NCBI RefSeq assembly: GCF_900116255.1
Contig: NZ_FPAI01000009.1
Coordinates: 1 to 64,000, forward strand
Direction of reading: 5' to 3'
Source of the DNA: Halolactibacillus miurensis
GTDB taxonomy: Bacteria > Bacillota > Bacilli > Bacillales > Amphibacillaceae
Length of the DNA stretch: 64,000 bases
The notes below the pieces were generated by a model, which saw only the letters and a list, made by a program, of their open reading frames with translations, ran no database searches and was not told where the DNA came from. The translations under genes and the position numbers were made by a program. Shown in pieces: positions 8,695 to 16,724 of the stretch (within the stretch, counting starts at the first letter, position 1; each line of letters begins with the position of its first letter).

Positions 8695-8925
8695 ATGAAT
8701 ACTAATAAATTAAAAGGTAAGATGGTTGAAAACGAAATCACAGTGACGATACTAGCTGAAAAGTTAGGTATCGATAAATCTACACTATACCGCAAGTTAA
8801 GTAATCAAGGGGAAAAGTTATCGATCAAGGAAGTTAATGAGATTGTCAAAATTTTAAGTTTAACAAAAGAAGAATCATTAGCTATTTTTTTTAAAGATAG
8901 TGTCGCATCAGACGCGACAAAATAA
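8695..8925 (+). CDS. Cro-like HTH regulator
   Basis: This 76-residue protein consists almost wholly of a helix-turn-helix fold (VTILAEKLGIDKSTLYRKLS, about residues 17-36) with a C-terminal helix. It has a GGAGGTG site 8 bp upstream and is the first gene of the rightward early operon, divergent from cI. This is the standard Cro position. It should compete with CI at the TGTCGC sites and favour lytic growth. Its last codons overlap another operator-like dyad (8901-8919). Confidence 0.85.
   Translation: MNTNKLKGKMVENEITVTILAEKLGIDKSTLYRKLSNQGEKLSIKEVNEIVKILSLTKEESLAIFFKDSVASDATK
8901..8919. promoter_or_regulatory. Operator-like dyad at the end of cro
   Basis: TGTCGC and GCGACA are separated by 7 bp within the last codons of cro. 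They have the same half site as the intergenic operators. A distal operator could support repressor looping. Confidence 0.45.
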
Positions 8926-8941
8926 AGGGAGGTGAAATAAA

Positions 8942-9274
8942 TTGAGTAATTTCAGTATCAACTTTTCTGATGAAGAACAATACAAGAAGTTCATTCAATC
9001 CATTAAGGATGAAGTTGTTCAAGAGATTCAACCAAGAACAGTGTACAACCCGTCTTGGATAACTGTAAGGCAGGATATGGAGAGTAGATTCCGTAGCGAT
9101 TATAACGACAATTGTGGTCATTGGCACAACAACCAACAATCTATGTATGCAATTTTTAGATTAGCCTTTCAAAAGCGATCGATTAAAGATTTGGATGACG
9201 TTGATGGTACAAAGATTAAATCACTACACGATGAATTATTTCAACTTATTGATAAATACCGGGAGGGAAATTAA
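8942..9274 (+). CDS. Hypothetical early phage protein
   Basis: This 110-residue acidic protein has a TTG start at 8942 with a strong GGGAGGTG site. It is predicted mostly helical, with a DEEQYKKFIQSIKDEV helix near the N-terminus. A central stretch contains FRSDYNDNCGHW, and the C-terminal helix is KSLHDELFQLIDKY. No family is recognised. It directly follows cro and is followed without a gap by another small gene. Confidence 0.7.
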   Translation: MSNFSINFSDEEQYKKFIQSIKDEVVQEIQPRTVYNPSWITVRQDMESRFRSDYNDNCGHWHNNQQSMYAIFRLAFQKRSIKDLDDVDGTKIKSLHDELFQLIDKYREGN

Positions 9275-9520
9275 ATGAATAAATCAGAAAAAAACCTAAA
9301 CACAATCAACAACTTAGCTGAACAATTGGAAACGGAAGTAGATGCACTTATTCAAGAAGCAAAAGAATCTTCTGAAACTTACGGTGATGCAAAAAAATAT
9401 TTAATGAATTTATCTTGGAGTTATCGGTACAACCACACCCGCAGTCGCGTTAATGAGCTGATTATTAATTTAGCTAATAAAAAGTTAGACGAAGAGATTG
9501 CAACGTTGAAATTAAAATAA
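9275..9520 (+). CDS. Hypothetical helical phage protein
   Basis: The 81-residue product is all-helical and rich in Glu, Lys and Asn. It starts one base after the previous stop with GGGAGGG upstream. No domain is recognised. It is the last gene before a hairpin terminator. Confidence 0.65.
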   Translation: MNKSEKNLNTINNLAEQLETEVDALIQEAKESSETYGDAKKYLMNLSWSYRYNHTRSRVNELIINLANKKLDEEIATLKLK

Positions 9521-9541
9521 GCCGAGCGGGCACTCGGCTTA
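9521..9541. terminator. Bidirectional hairpin terminator
   Basis: GCCGAG/CTCGGC with a 6-nt loop. On the minus strand it is followed by TTATTTT, which suits the convergent gene at 9549-9728. On the plus strand the T-run is weak. Confidence 0.6.
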
Positions 9542-9548
9542 AGTAAAA

Positions 9549-9728
9549 CTAATCATTATCGACGATCACTTTACGGATATCGTCGAAAACACCATAAATA
9601 TAAGACATTAAAACATCGATTTCTTCTTTCTGTTCATCAGAGAAAGGGTTAGGACGACTTGTTTTCCAAGATTGAACGTCACTTTTAAATCTTGTTAACG
9701 ATTCATCTAAGATTTTAGTTTTATCCAT
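9549..9728 (-). CDS. Hypothetical phage protein on the opposite strand
   Basis: A 59-residue acidic helical protein begins at ATG 9728, with a good GGAGGTG site 7 bp upstream. An upstream start (9761) lacks a ribosome site. It is the only minus-strand gene inside the rightward early region, so it may be expressed from the prophage. No family is recognised. Confidence 0.6.
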   Translation of the reverse strand: MDKTKILDESLTRFKSDVQSWKTSRPNPFSDEQKEEIDVLMSYIYGVFDDIRKVIVDND

Positions 9729-9786
9729 AGTTTCACCTCCCATCACAATTGATAGGAACATTATAACAAAGAAAGGAAATGATAAT

Positions 9787-10566
9787 ATGTCAGATTTAAG
9801 AGTTTTTGAAAACGAAATGTTTCATGTATCAGCGAAATTAGAAAACGGACAAGCCTTATTCGATGTTGAAGAGGTTGCCAAAAGTTTGGGGTTTGTATCA
9901 AAAACGGATAAGAATGGAACAGTTTATGAAAATGTGAGGTGGTCAAGAGTTAATAGTTTTCTGCCACAAGTGGCAGAAGTAAAAAAGGGAGACCTCATTC
10001 CGGAACCACTAGTCTACAAATTAGCTTTTAAAGCTTCAAATGAATTAGCTGAAAAATTCCAAGACTGGTTGGCGATCGAAGTTATCCCGTCTATCAGAAA
10101 ACACGGCGCCTATATGACTAACGAAACAATCGAACAAGCACTACTCAATCCGGACACATTGATCCAATTAGCAACCAACCTTAAAGAAGAACGAACAAAA
10201 CGAATGGTTGCCGAAAAACAAGTGAGTGAGTTAAAACCTAAAGCGTTATTCGCTGACGCGGTAGAAACTTCTAAAAACAGCGTCCTTGTAGGTGAATTGT
10301 CGAAAATCTTACGTCAGAACGGTATTGATATCGGTCAGAATCGTCTATTCGAATGGTTGCGCGAGAATGGGTTTTTGATTAAAAAAGAGGGCGAGTTATA
10401 CAACTTACCAACCCAACGATCTATGGATATGAATTTGTTCGAGGTTAAAAAGAGAACAATCAGCAATCCAGACGGCACCAACAGAACAACACGAACACCT
10501 AAAGTTACAGGAAAAGGTCAAATTTATTTTGTTAATAAATTTTTAAGTCAACAGGAGGCTGTCTAA
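9787..10566 (+). CDS. ant: Phage antirepressor (BRO-N plus KilA-C type)
   Basis: This 259-residue protein has an N-terminal BRO-N domain (about 5-110; FDVEEVAKSLGF, then NELAEKFQDWLAIEVIPSIRKHGAYM) and a C-terminal ANT/KilAC domain (about 150-250; SVLVGELSKILRQNGIDIGQNRLFEWLR). Proteins of this make-up antagonise CI-type repressors or regulate early lytic genes. The ATG is preceded by AAAGGAAATG. It begins a run of closely packed small genes; the next gene starts directly after the stop. The domain call is confident. The exact target repressor is inferred. Confidence 0.9.
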   Translation: MSDLRVFENEMFHVSAKLENGQALFDVEEVAKSLGFVSKTDKNGTVYENVRWSRVNSFLPQVAEVKKGDLIPEPLVYKLAFKASNELAEKFQDWLAIEVIPSIRKHGAYMTNETIEQALLNPDTLIQLATNLKEERTKRMVAEKQVSELKPKALFADAVETSKNSVLVGELSKILRQNGIDIGQNRLFEWLRENGFLIKKEGELYNLPTQRSMDMNLFEVKKRTISNPDGTNRTTRTPKVTGKGQIYFVNKFLSQQEAV

Positions 10567-10743
10567 ATGGAAAAAACACTATTTTTACAATCAGATTTCG
10601 CTCATTTGGAATTAAAACACTATGACGACAACGACACATTTTCGTTAAATTTAGTGGAAAGAGACGGAACAACATACTTGACTAGTTATTCAAGAGAAGA
10701 ATTTGAGCAATTAGAAAAAACAATCCGATTCTTATTAAATTAA
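10567..10743 (+). CDS. Small hypothetical phage protein
   Basis: A 58-codon frame begins at the base after the antirepressor stop, with CAGGAGGC 12 bp upstream. The acidic product is beta-rich at first (LFLQSDFAHLELKHYDDND) with a C-terminal helix (EEFEQLEKTIRFLLN). No family is recognised. Confidence 0.65.
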   Translation: MEKTLFLQSDFAHLELKHYDDNDTFSLNLVERDGTTYLTSYSREEFEQLEKTIRFLLN

Positions 10744-10756
10744 GGAGTTGATAAAC

Positions 10757-10939
10757 ATGAGAAATGTGAGAGGGGCTAAAGCGTTATCTGAATATCTGGA
10801 ATCAATCGGCGCACCGATTAGTGAGTCTACAATTTTTACTTTGCTAAGAGAAAAAAAGATTCCACATCAGCGACCTGCGCCGAGAATATTGATATTTAAT
10901 CTAGATGTTATTGATGAATGGCTTGGTGTTAAATCATGA
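10757..10939 (+). CDS. Excisionase-like helix-turn-helix protein
   Basis: The 60-residue product (start ATG 10757, AAGGAG 8 bp upstream) resembles MerR/Xis-type DNA-binding proteins. It has RGAKALSEYLESIGAPISESTIFTLL as a winged-HTH helix pair, RPAPRILIFNLDVIDEWLG as the wing, and a closing helix ending in a typical DEWL motif. It could be the recombination directionality factor, though early regulators share this shape. Its stop overlaps the start of the next gene (ATGA). Confidence 0.6.
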   Translation: MRNVRGAKALSEYLESIGAPISESTIFTLLREKKIPHQRPAPRILIFNLDVIDEWLGVKS

Positions 10940-11115
10940 CCGAATACGCAGTATACCGCGGTGATGAGTTTATCATCGTAGGTACGTTGGAAGAGTGTGC
11001 AGAACGATTGAATACGTCAGAGCAAATGATTAAGTATTACTCTTATCCATCGCAGAAGAAACGGTCGGAAGGAACAAATAAAATCTTAGTAGAAAGGTTG
11101 GATGATGATGCTTAA
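10936..11115 (+). CDS. Small phage protein with HTH-like segment
   Basis: The 59-residue product overlaps the previous stop by 4 bp (ATGA coupling). It contains LEECAERLNTSEQMIKYYSYPSQ, a helix-turn-helix-like pattern often seen in phage proteins that sense the reading of a gene name or DNA. It ends in a run of acidic residues. Function unknown. Confidence 0.6.
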   Translation: MTEYAVYRGDEFIIVGTLEECAERLNTSEQMIKYYSYPSQKKRSEGTNKILVERLDDDA

Positions 11116-11230
11116 CTTCTTCATAGAAAATTTCACGGAAATGTACGGTTTATCAGTCGTTGTGTTGTTTGTATACACAGCGCCGAAAATGATAAGCGAA
11201 TACGACAGAATAAAGGAGGGCAAACGATGA
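11105..11230 (+). CDS. Tiny single-pass membrane protein
   Basis: An approximately 41-codon frame overlaps both neighbours by a few bases. It has a hydrophobic segment (LSVVVLFVYTA) followed by a charged tail. Several adjacent ATG codons (11102, 11105, 11108) make the exact start uncertain. Coding is supported mainly by the tight overlaps. Confidence 0.45.
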   Translation: MMLNFFIENFTEMYGLSVVVLFVYTAPKMISEYDRIKEGKR

Positions 11231-11616
11231 AAAAACTTAAACTATCTGAATTAGATGATGATGTCGAAATTGGAATTGATGGGGCTCAAAGCGTTCAAAC
11301 GGTAGCGGAATTAAAACAAGAAATTAACTTGTATGGCGCTCCGATTCATGACTCTGATGAATGGTTCGTTCTTATTCGTAGGAGATGGAATCCAAACGCT
11401 CAAACCATGCTCGAATATTACATCGATAACGAAGAAGGCGACATGTATGAAGATTGGTATGAACAAGCTTGGGACTGTATTAGCGACGGCGTCATTGAAA
11501 AAATACAAACTATTTTAGATGAAGCTTTTTCAGGCGACTACGCAACAGCTTATTGGACTTACGAAAATCCGGTTGAAATTGATGTATTTCCTAAAAGCGA
11601 GGAGGGCGAAAGATGA
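11227..11616 (+). CDS. Hypothetical acidic phage protein
   Basis: This 129-residue, strongly acidic protein has AAGGAGG upstream and 4-bp overlaps on both sides. It starts MKKLKLSELDDDVEIGIDGAQ, a beta-strand-plus-loop pattern seen in several small phage early proteins. It is rich in Trp and Tyr in its middle part. No recognised family, although its acidity would suit DNA mimicry (speculative). Confidence 0.65.
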   Translation: MKKLKLSELDDDVEIGIDGAQSVQTVAELKQEINLYGAPIHDSDEWFVLIRRRWNPNAQTMLEYYIDNEEGDMYEDWYEQAWDCISDGVIEKIQTILDEAFSGDYATAYWTYENPVEIDVFPKSEEGER

Positions 11617-11786
11617 ATTATCAAGTAATCTTACAACGCCGCTTTAAAGATTGTCTTGGCAATCAAGACAGAATGAATAATCTAAAACGTGACTTGAAGA
11701 TGATTAAGCGAAATGAAACAGGGAGTACAAAATTTCACGATTGCTTACTAGAAGCAATTGAAAAGGAGATGAATCATTGTGGATAA
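11613..11786 (+). CDS. Small basic phage protein
   Basis: A 57-codon frame overlaps the previous stop (ATGA) and has GGAGGGCG upstream. The product is basic, with NNLKRDLKMIKR in its middle. Its end overlaps the next gene by 8 bp. Function unknown. Confidence 0.55.
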   Translation: MNYQVILQRRFKDCLGNQDRMNNLKRDLKMIKRNETGSTKFHDCLLEAIEKEMNHCG

Positions 11787-12033
11787 AAATAGATTTGAAG
11801 CAGAAGCGATACTCGAAAAAATAGACGAGCTAGACGATCATACGAAAGCTGTCTTTCATGAAATTCATTTAGCGTCACTTTCGACGATGATTGAAATTGC
11901 TTATTCACAAGGTGACGTTAAGACAGCGGAAGGCTTACTCAATGTTATCAATAATTCAATCGGTCACGCTGAAAAATACGTCGCTGATAGAACAGCAAGA
12001 AAAAGAGAGTTGGAGGAGAAATATCGTGGATAA
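11779..12033 (+). CDS. Hypothetical helical phage protein
   Basis: This 84-residue all-helical protein uses a GTG start at 11779, with AAAAGGAG 11 bp upstream. It looks like two helical hairpins (ILEKIDELDDHTKAVFHEIH; AEGLLNVINNSIGHAEKYV). It ends with an 8-bp overlap into the next gene. No family recognised. Confidence 0.65.
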   Translation: MDKNRFEAEAILEKIDELDDHTKAVFHEIHLASLSTMIEIAYSQGDVKTAEGLLNVINNSIGHAEKYVADRTARKRELEEKYRG

Positions 12034-12214
12034 ATTAAGATGTGCATATTGCCAAGACGATTTTGAAGATGGAAACGAAGTCATCGTCCACGAACATGAA
12101 TATTACTGTAACACGCAGTGTCTAGCGGGACATTTACTAGATAACACGGAATACGAAGAAAAAATCATAAAAAAAGAGTGGATCGTCTACGACAACGACC
12201 ACTCAAACCATTAA
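12026..12214 (+). CDS. Small Cys-rich, putative zinc-binding phage protein
   Basis: The 62-residue product starts at GTG 12026 after TTGGAGGAG. It contains CAYC near the N-terminus and CNTQC about 20 residues later, with His residues between (HEHEYYC). This arrangement suits one zinc finger. A role in nucleic-acid or protein binding is plausible but not shown. Confidence 0.65.
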   Translation: MDKLRCAYCQDDFEDGNEVIVHEHEYYCNTQCLAGHLLDNTEYEEKIIKKEWIVYDNDHSNH

Positions 12215-12251
12215 ACACAAATAAATTATAACACGAAAGGGTGTATATGCA

Positions 12252-12638
12252 ATGAATGAAATGATTGTTGATTTAAATGACTTTGCGGATGGTGCTTTAG
12301 CTGAACGAGTGAATTATGAATTGAAGAACCTTCTCCAAAACATAGCTGACCCGAACACGGACCCGAAGAAAAAACGAAAGTTGCAAATTAATTTGATTTT
12401 TACAACGAATGAGAAGCGGGAGATTGCGGATGTGGAAATCGATGTTAAAACAACACCGGCACCAAGATTGTCATTAGGTTCTACTTTAGTCATGGATAGA
12501 GATGATCTAGGTCATGCAACGGCGGCTGAATTAAAAAGTGGGATTAAAGATCAAACGTATTTTGATGCGGAAGATGGCCATATCAAAGACGATCGTGGTG
12601 GCGTTATTGATTTTAAAAAACAAGGAGGAACTAAATAA
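12252..12638 (+). CDS. Phage 'replication terminator'-like protein
   Basis: This 128-residue protein begins DLNDFADGALAERVNYELKNLL and has a conserved-looking core (KRKLQINLIFTTNEKREIADVEIDVKTTPAP). Similar proteins in Firmicutes phages are usually labelled replication terminator protein and precede a DUF2303-like gene, as here. The function behind that label is weakly supported. The stop overlaps the next start by 1 bp (TAATG), so translation is coupled. Confidence 0.6.
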   Translation: MNEMIVDLNDFADGALAERVNYELKNLLQNIADPNTDPKKKRKLQINLIFTTNEKREIADVEIDVKTTPAPRLSLGSTLVMDRDDLGHATAAELKSGIKDQTYFDAEDGHIKDDRGGVIDFKKQGGTK

Positions 12639-13345
12639 TGTTAAAAGAAGCAATGCAATACTTGTCGGAGCTAAGCAATAAGAAAGTGATTGAGATTAAC
12701 GGCCGGAGTTTTGCGACAGGTGATCTAACAAGTATCAATGAACCGGTCGTGAATTCGGTAGTTGTTCAAAGTTTGTCCGGGCTAGTTGATTACTTAAAAT
12801 CTAATTTTGATGCTCACGGACAAACGTTAATTCATGTAGTTGACCCACAGACAGTGCGCGTACTATCTAAAACAAATAGCGATATGAACAGACAAAAATG
12901 GATTGAAGCTAAAGCATTTGTTCCATCGTTTAACTTTAATAATTTTTATGATTCAGAAGCATTTAATATCAAGCTGCAGTCAACATTCGTTAAGAACGAA
13001 GATAGAGATATCGTTTTAAAAGTTGTGGGAAATCTACGCGAAGAAAATGTAAAAACAATTGGAGATGACGGCATTAGTCAGTCTGTATCCGCGAAAGTCG
13101 GAATTGCAACAGTTGCTGACGTGAGAGTTCCTAATCCAGTATTGTTAGCGCCTTATCGTACCTTCACTGAAGTTGAACAACCTGAGTCTAATTTTGTGTT
13201 ACGCATGCGTGACGGTGGACAATGTGCATTGTTTGAAGCGGATGGCGGCGCTTGGCAGTTAGAAGCGATGAGTAATGTTGCTAATTTCTTGCAGGCAGAA
13301 CTACAAGATTTAATTGACAACGATGAGATTTATATTATTTCTTAA
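12638..13345 (+). CDS. DUF2303-like phage protein
   Basis: This 235-residue protein has a long mixed alpha/beta pattern and ends in LIDNDEIYIIS. Proteins of this size, paired with a replication-terminator-like partner and placed before recombination genes, belong to a conserved but uncharacterised group of Firmicutes phage proteins (DUF2303-like, assigned from context and pattern). It contains no catalytic motif I can identify. Directly after the stop comes the structured non-coding interval. Confidence 0.55.
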   Translation: MLKEAMQYLSELSNKKVIEINGRSFATGDLTSINEPVVNSVVVQSLSGLVDYLKSNFDAHGQTLIHVVDPQTVRVLSKTNSDMNRQKWIEAKAFVPSFNFNNFYDSEAFNIKLQSTFVKNEDRDIVLKVVGNLREENVKTIGDDGISQSVSAKVGIATVADVRVPNPVLLAPYRTFTEVEQPESNFVLRMRDGGQCALFEADGGAWQLEAMSNVANFLQAELQDLIDNDEIYIIS

Positions 13346-13365
13346 ACACAAGTTTCATAGATAGC

Positions 13366-13620
13366 CTAGTGCTATCTAGCGGAGCATAAGACTAAAAATA
13401 AAATCTTAATGTGCAGGTTTTATGTTTCGCTAGATGTCACTAGACATCAACCAGTTGGCGCTGGTGTTGGAGCAAGAACATGCAAGTATTCATTACTCAC
13501 AATATTGATACTTGTCAATCGCGACGAGGGAGTGGAATCCCAAAGAAAAAGCCACCTTTGCAGAGGTGGCAGGTATTGCGCTTATAAACTTAAAAGACAC
13601 TTTGATTATAAGCGCTTACC
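13366..13620 (+). ncRNA. Candidate structured RNA between DUF2303-like and SbcC-like genes
   Basis: About 255 nt without a convincing reading frame hold at least five strong stems. P1 (13366-13443) has 22 pairs: CTAGTG/CACTAG, ATCTAGCG/CGCTAGAT and CATAAGAC/GTTTTATG, with two small internal loops. Further stems are CCAG/CTGG at 13451-13464, CAAGTAT/ATACTTG at 13483-13514, GGGA/TCCC at 13528-13541, GCCACCT/AGGTGGC at 13551-13570 and a 14-pair stem at 13572-13620 (GGTA + GCGCTTATAA). No poly-U follows; the last stem ends 11 bp before the ribosome site of the next gene. It could be an independent RNA or a regulatory leader. I recognise no known family. Confidence 0.55.
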
Positions 13621-13645
13621 ACAAAATTATCAAGGAGGTAAGACG

Positions 13646-15601
13646 ATGAAAGAAATCAAGTTAATCAATTTGAAGTTGACAAACTTCAAGGGTGTTCGAT
13701 CGTTTGAATTAAATGCAGACGGTCAAGACATCGAAGTATTTGGCGAAAACGGAACGGGTAAGACAACACTGTTTGATGCGTTCGTCTGGTTGCTATTCGA
13801 CAAAGACAGCCAGAATCAAAAGGACTTTGGCATCAAAACGCTTGTAGATGGCGAAACGCAGCACAATTTAAATCATGAAGTTGAAGCAACACTTTCGATT
13901 GATGGTGTTGATCTAACACTTAAAAAAGTCTATGCAGAGAAATGGACGAGAAAGCGCGGGTCAGCAACGGCTGAACACACAGGACACACGACAGACCATT
14001 TTGTTAACGGTGTGCCTTGCAACAAAACAGAATTTACGAAAAAGATTGCCGAAATCGTTAGCGAGGACGTGTTCAAATTACTCACATCTCCTAGCTATTT
14101 CAATGAGCAACTTCACTGGACAAAGCGCCGCGATCTATTGCTAGAAATCGCAGGAGATATCTCAAATGAGGACGTCATTGCCGAAAGTGACAATCTTGTC
14201 AGTCTGACAGCGTTACTAGAGAATTACAGCATTGACGACTTAAAAAAGATGATTGCAAGCAAGCGTAAAGAGATTAACAAGCAATTAGATGATATTCCGA
14301 TTCGAATTGACGAAATTCATCGAAATAAAGCCGATGTAGGCTCTTTACCTAAAGATGAAGTAAATGCACGCATACTCGAATTAGACGGCTTAATCGAAAC
14401 AAAAACCGACAATCTGAACGATTTAAAGAACGGCAGTGAAGTGAACAACATCAAAAAAGAGTTAAGTGATATCGAATTGAAGTTATCTCAAGTCGAAAAT
14501 CAGCACGAACAAGATAATCTAGCAGACGTTTACAAACTTAAATCACGATCACAAGAAGAACAGTCAAATTTATCAATCTTGAAATCGAAAGCAACGAACG
14601 AGATGCAACGTGCGACCGACACAGAATATAACATCAACGTCATTAAGGACGATATGGCGAAGTTACGCGCTGAGTGGTCAGATATTAACGCTAAAGAGTT
14701 GCAACATGAAGATAAGTGCGAGTGTCCGACGTGCAAGCAACCTTTACCACAAGATCAAGTAGAGGAAGCGAGAGAAAAAGCGGAGTCAGACTTCAATACG
14801 TGGAAATCAACGGAGTTGGAATCCATCCAAAAACAAGGTGTTAGCAACAAAGAACGCGTTGCAACACTTGAAAAAGAACTTGAATCAATCAATAAGAACG
14901 TAGATAAGATTAAGTCGCAGATTGAGGACAAAGAGAAAGTCGTGGCCAAGCTAGAAAAAGAACTAGCGGACAAGCAAGAAAAGGCGACACCAATCGAAGA
15001 AAATGAAGAATATCAGAAACTCATTGCAACTAAATCAGAGTTAAACGACAAGATTAGTCGTATTAATGAATCAGTAGACAAAGAAGTAGCTAAAGCAAAA
15101 GAAGAAATCGAAGCGTTTAGAAAAGAGCGTAACTCATATCAAGCTGAAATATTGAAGTTTGAACAACGAGAACGCGACATCAAGCGTATTGCTGAACTTG
15201 AAGCAGAACAAAAAGAACTAGCTAAAGCGTTTGAAGAACAAGAAGCGTTACTATTCGCGACAGAAGAATTTATTCGTACAAAAGTCGAACTTTTAGAAGA
15301 CAAGATCAACAGCAAATTTAAACATGCGCGCTTTAAACTGTTTGACGAACAAATCAACGGTGGACTACAAGAAACGTGCGTGACGTTATTTGATGGGGTG
15401 CCATACGATAAAGGACTTAACAACGCGGCGAAGATAAATGTTGGTTTAGATGTAATCGATACATTATCTGAACATTACGGAGTGCGGGCAGTTATTTTCG
15501 TGGATAACGCCGAAGCTGTTACAAAGCTATTAGACATCGATTCGCAGATTATTAGTTTAGTTGTATCAGATCGAGATAAAACTTTGAGAATTGAGGGATA
15601 A
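13646..15601 (+). CDS. SbcC/Rad50-like AAA ATPase with zinc hook
   Basis: This 651-residue protein has an N-terminal ATPase lobe with Walker A GENGTGKTT (about 33-41), long coiled coils (about 215-350 and 365-540) around a zinc-hook motif CPTC (about 359-362), and a C-terminal lobe with AVIFVDNAEAV as the Walker B region. It is an SMC/Rad50-type protein as found in phage recombination modules, here preceding Bet. It probably bridges or processes DNA ends. A longer frame opening upstream is rejected, because the ATG at 13646 has a perfect AAGGAGGT site and the upstream part is the structured interval. Confidence 0.85.
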   Translation: MKEIKLINLKLTNFKGVRSFELNADGQDIEVFGENGTGKTTLFDAFVWLLFDKDSQNQKDFGIKTLVDGETQHNLNHEVEATLSIDGVDLTLKKVYAEKWTRKRGSATAEHTGHTTDHFVNGVPCNKTEFTKKIAEIVSEDVFKLLTSPSYFNEQLHWTKRRDLLLEIAGDISNEDVIAESDNLVSLTALLENYSIDDLKKMIASKRKEINKQLDDIPIRIDEIHRNKADVGSLPKDEVNARILELDGLIETKTDNLNDLKNGSEVNNIKKELSDIELKLSQVENQHEQDNLADVYKLKSRSQEEQSNLSILKSKATNEMQRATDTEYNINVIKDDMAKLRAEWSDINAKELQHEDKCECPTCKQPLPQDQVEEAREKAESDFNTWKSTELESIQKQGVSNKERVATLEKELESINKNVDKIKSQIEDKEKVVAKLEKELADKQEKATPIEENEEYQKLIATKSELNDKISRINESVDKEVAKAKEEIEAFRKERNSYQAEILKFEQRERDIKRIAELEAEQKELAKAFEEQEALLFATEEFIRTKVELLEDKINSKFKHARFKLFDEQINGGLQETCVTLFDGVPYDKGLNNAAKINVGLDVIDTLSEHYGVRAVIFVDNAEAVTKLLDIDSQIISLVVSDRDKTLRIEG

Positions 15602-15604
15602 ACG

Positions 15605-15982
15605 ATGAAATACGAATTAGGCGATTACGTAAAGATTAACAAGCGATGGAAAAACGTTGATGACGATTTGATTCCTAGCTTTGATACTACAGACCAGTAT
15701 TTTGATTACATTGAAGCGAAAGGGATTGACGGCATTGATTGCGTGAAGTTACGAAAGATTACATGCGACGAAAAAGGTTATATTTGCGGATTTAGAAAAG
15801 GAGTAAAACAATCGCACGTCTTGGATGTTGAAACTCATGACGAATTTAGCATTGAATCGGAATACTTTTATTTAAGGGATCAAGAATACGTTGATGTTTA
15901 CTTAGTAGCAACGAGAATGAATTGCATTTATAAAGTCAGCAAAGAAGATATCACACTACTTAAAGATAACGGAGGAATGTAA
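15605..15982 (+). CDS. Hypothetical phage protein of the recombination module
   Basis: This 125-residue protein begins YELGDYVKINKRWKN, an SH3-like or KOW-like beta start, and has three cysteines (ITCDEKGYICGF). It lies 3 bp after the ATPase and 1 bp before Bet. It might be a small accessory protein of recombination, but nothing more specific can be read from the sequence. Confidence 0.65.
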   Translation: MKYELGDYVKINKRWKNVDDDLIPSFDTTDQYFDYIEAKGIDGIDCVKLRKITCDEKGYICGFRKGVKQSHVLDVETHDEFSIESEYFYLRDQEYVDVYLVATRMNCIYKVSKEDITLLKDNGGM

Positions 15983-15983
15983 C

Positions 15984-16721
15984 ATGTCAAACAATGAATT
16001 ACTAGCAAAACCAGTTGAATTTGAAGTGAACGGAGAAGCGGTCAAACTTACGGGAAAGACAGTTAAAAACTTTTTAGTTAGTGGGAATGGAGAAGTATCA
16101 GATCAAGAAGTTGTGATGTTTATTAATCTTTGTAAATATCAGAAACTCAATCCGTTTTTAAACGAAGCTTACTTAGTAAAGTTTAAAAGTAAAAGCGGAC
16201 CAGATAAACCCGCGCAAGTAATCGTATCAAAAGAAGCGTTTATGAAACGGGCGGAAAAGCACCCGAATTACGAGGGTTTTGAAGCAGGAATCATTGTTGA
16301 ACGTGATGGTCAACTCGTTGATATTGAAGGCGCAATTAAATTAACTAACGACAAACTTGTCGGTGGTTGGGCTAGAGTTTATCGTAGTGACCGACAAAAG
16401 CCAATCACAACGCGTATCAGCTTATCAGAGTTTAGCAAAGGTCAATCAACATGGAACTCAATGCCGTTAACAATGATTCGTAAGTCAGCAATCGTCAACG
16501 CTCAACGTGAGGCTTTTCCAGAGACGTTAGGCGCTTTGTACACAGAAGATGATGCAAAGTTAGATACAACGTCAAGCCACGACCAAGAACAAGTTATTGA
16601 GCAAGAGATTAAAACTAAAGCAAATCAAGAAGTGATCGATGTTGAATACACAGAAGAATCAGAACAGAAATCGCCGCAACAAGAACAAACTGAAACAACG
16701 CAAGCCGGACCTGGATTTTAA
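15984..16721 (+). CDS. bet: Phage recombination protein Bet (RecT/Red-beta superfamily annealase)
   Basis: This 245-residue single-strand annealing protein is Bet-like: EVVMFINLCKYQKLNPFLNEAYLVKF near the N-terminus, VSKEAFMKRAEKHPNYEGFEAGI, and WNSMPLTMIRKSAIVNAQREAFP. The acidic, Gln-rich C-terminal tail (about 200-245) is typically disordered and binds single-strand binding proteins. It anneals complementary strands during phage recombination and end repair. AACGGAGGAATG lies upstream. The partner exonuclease usually found beside RecT/Bet is missing. The metallo-beta-lactamase-fold gene next door and the SbcC-like ATPase may fill that role. Confidence 0.9.
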   Translation: MSNNELLAKPVEFEVNGEAVKLTGKTVKNFLVSGNGEVSDQEVVMFINLCKYQKLNPFLNEAYLVKFKSKSGPDKPAQVIVSKEAFMKRAEKHPNYEGFEAGIIVERDGQLVDIEGAIKLTNDKLVGGWARVYRSDRQKPITTRISLSEFSKGQSTWNSMPLTMIRKSAIVNAQREAFPETLGALYTEDDAKLDTTSSHDQEQVIEQEIKTKANQEVIDVEYTEESEQKSPQQEQTETTQAGPGF

Positions 16722-16724
16722 AAG

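Noticed and set aside
11333-11518. Alternative frames inside the 11227-11616 gene
   Set aside because: Shadow frames without ribosome sites; the longer frame is coupled to both neighbours.
13409-13645. N-terminal extension of the SbcC-like protein
   Set aside because: The extension codes for the structured interval, has no ribosome site, and the ATG at 13646 has a perfect one in front of the normal family start.
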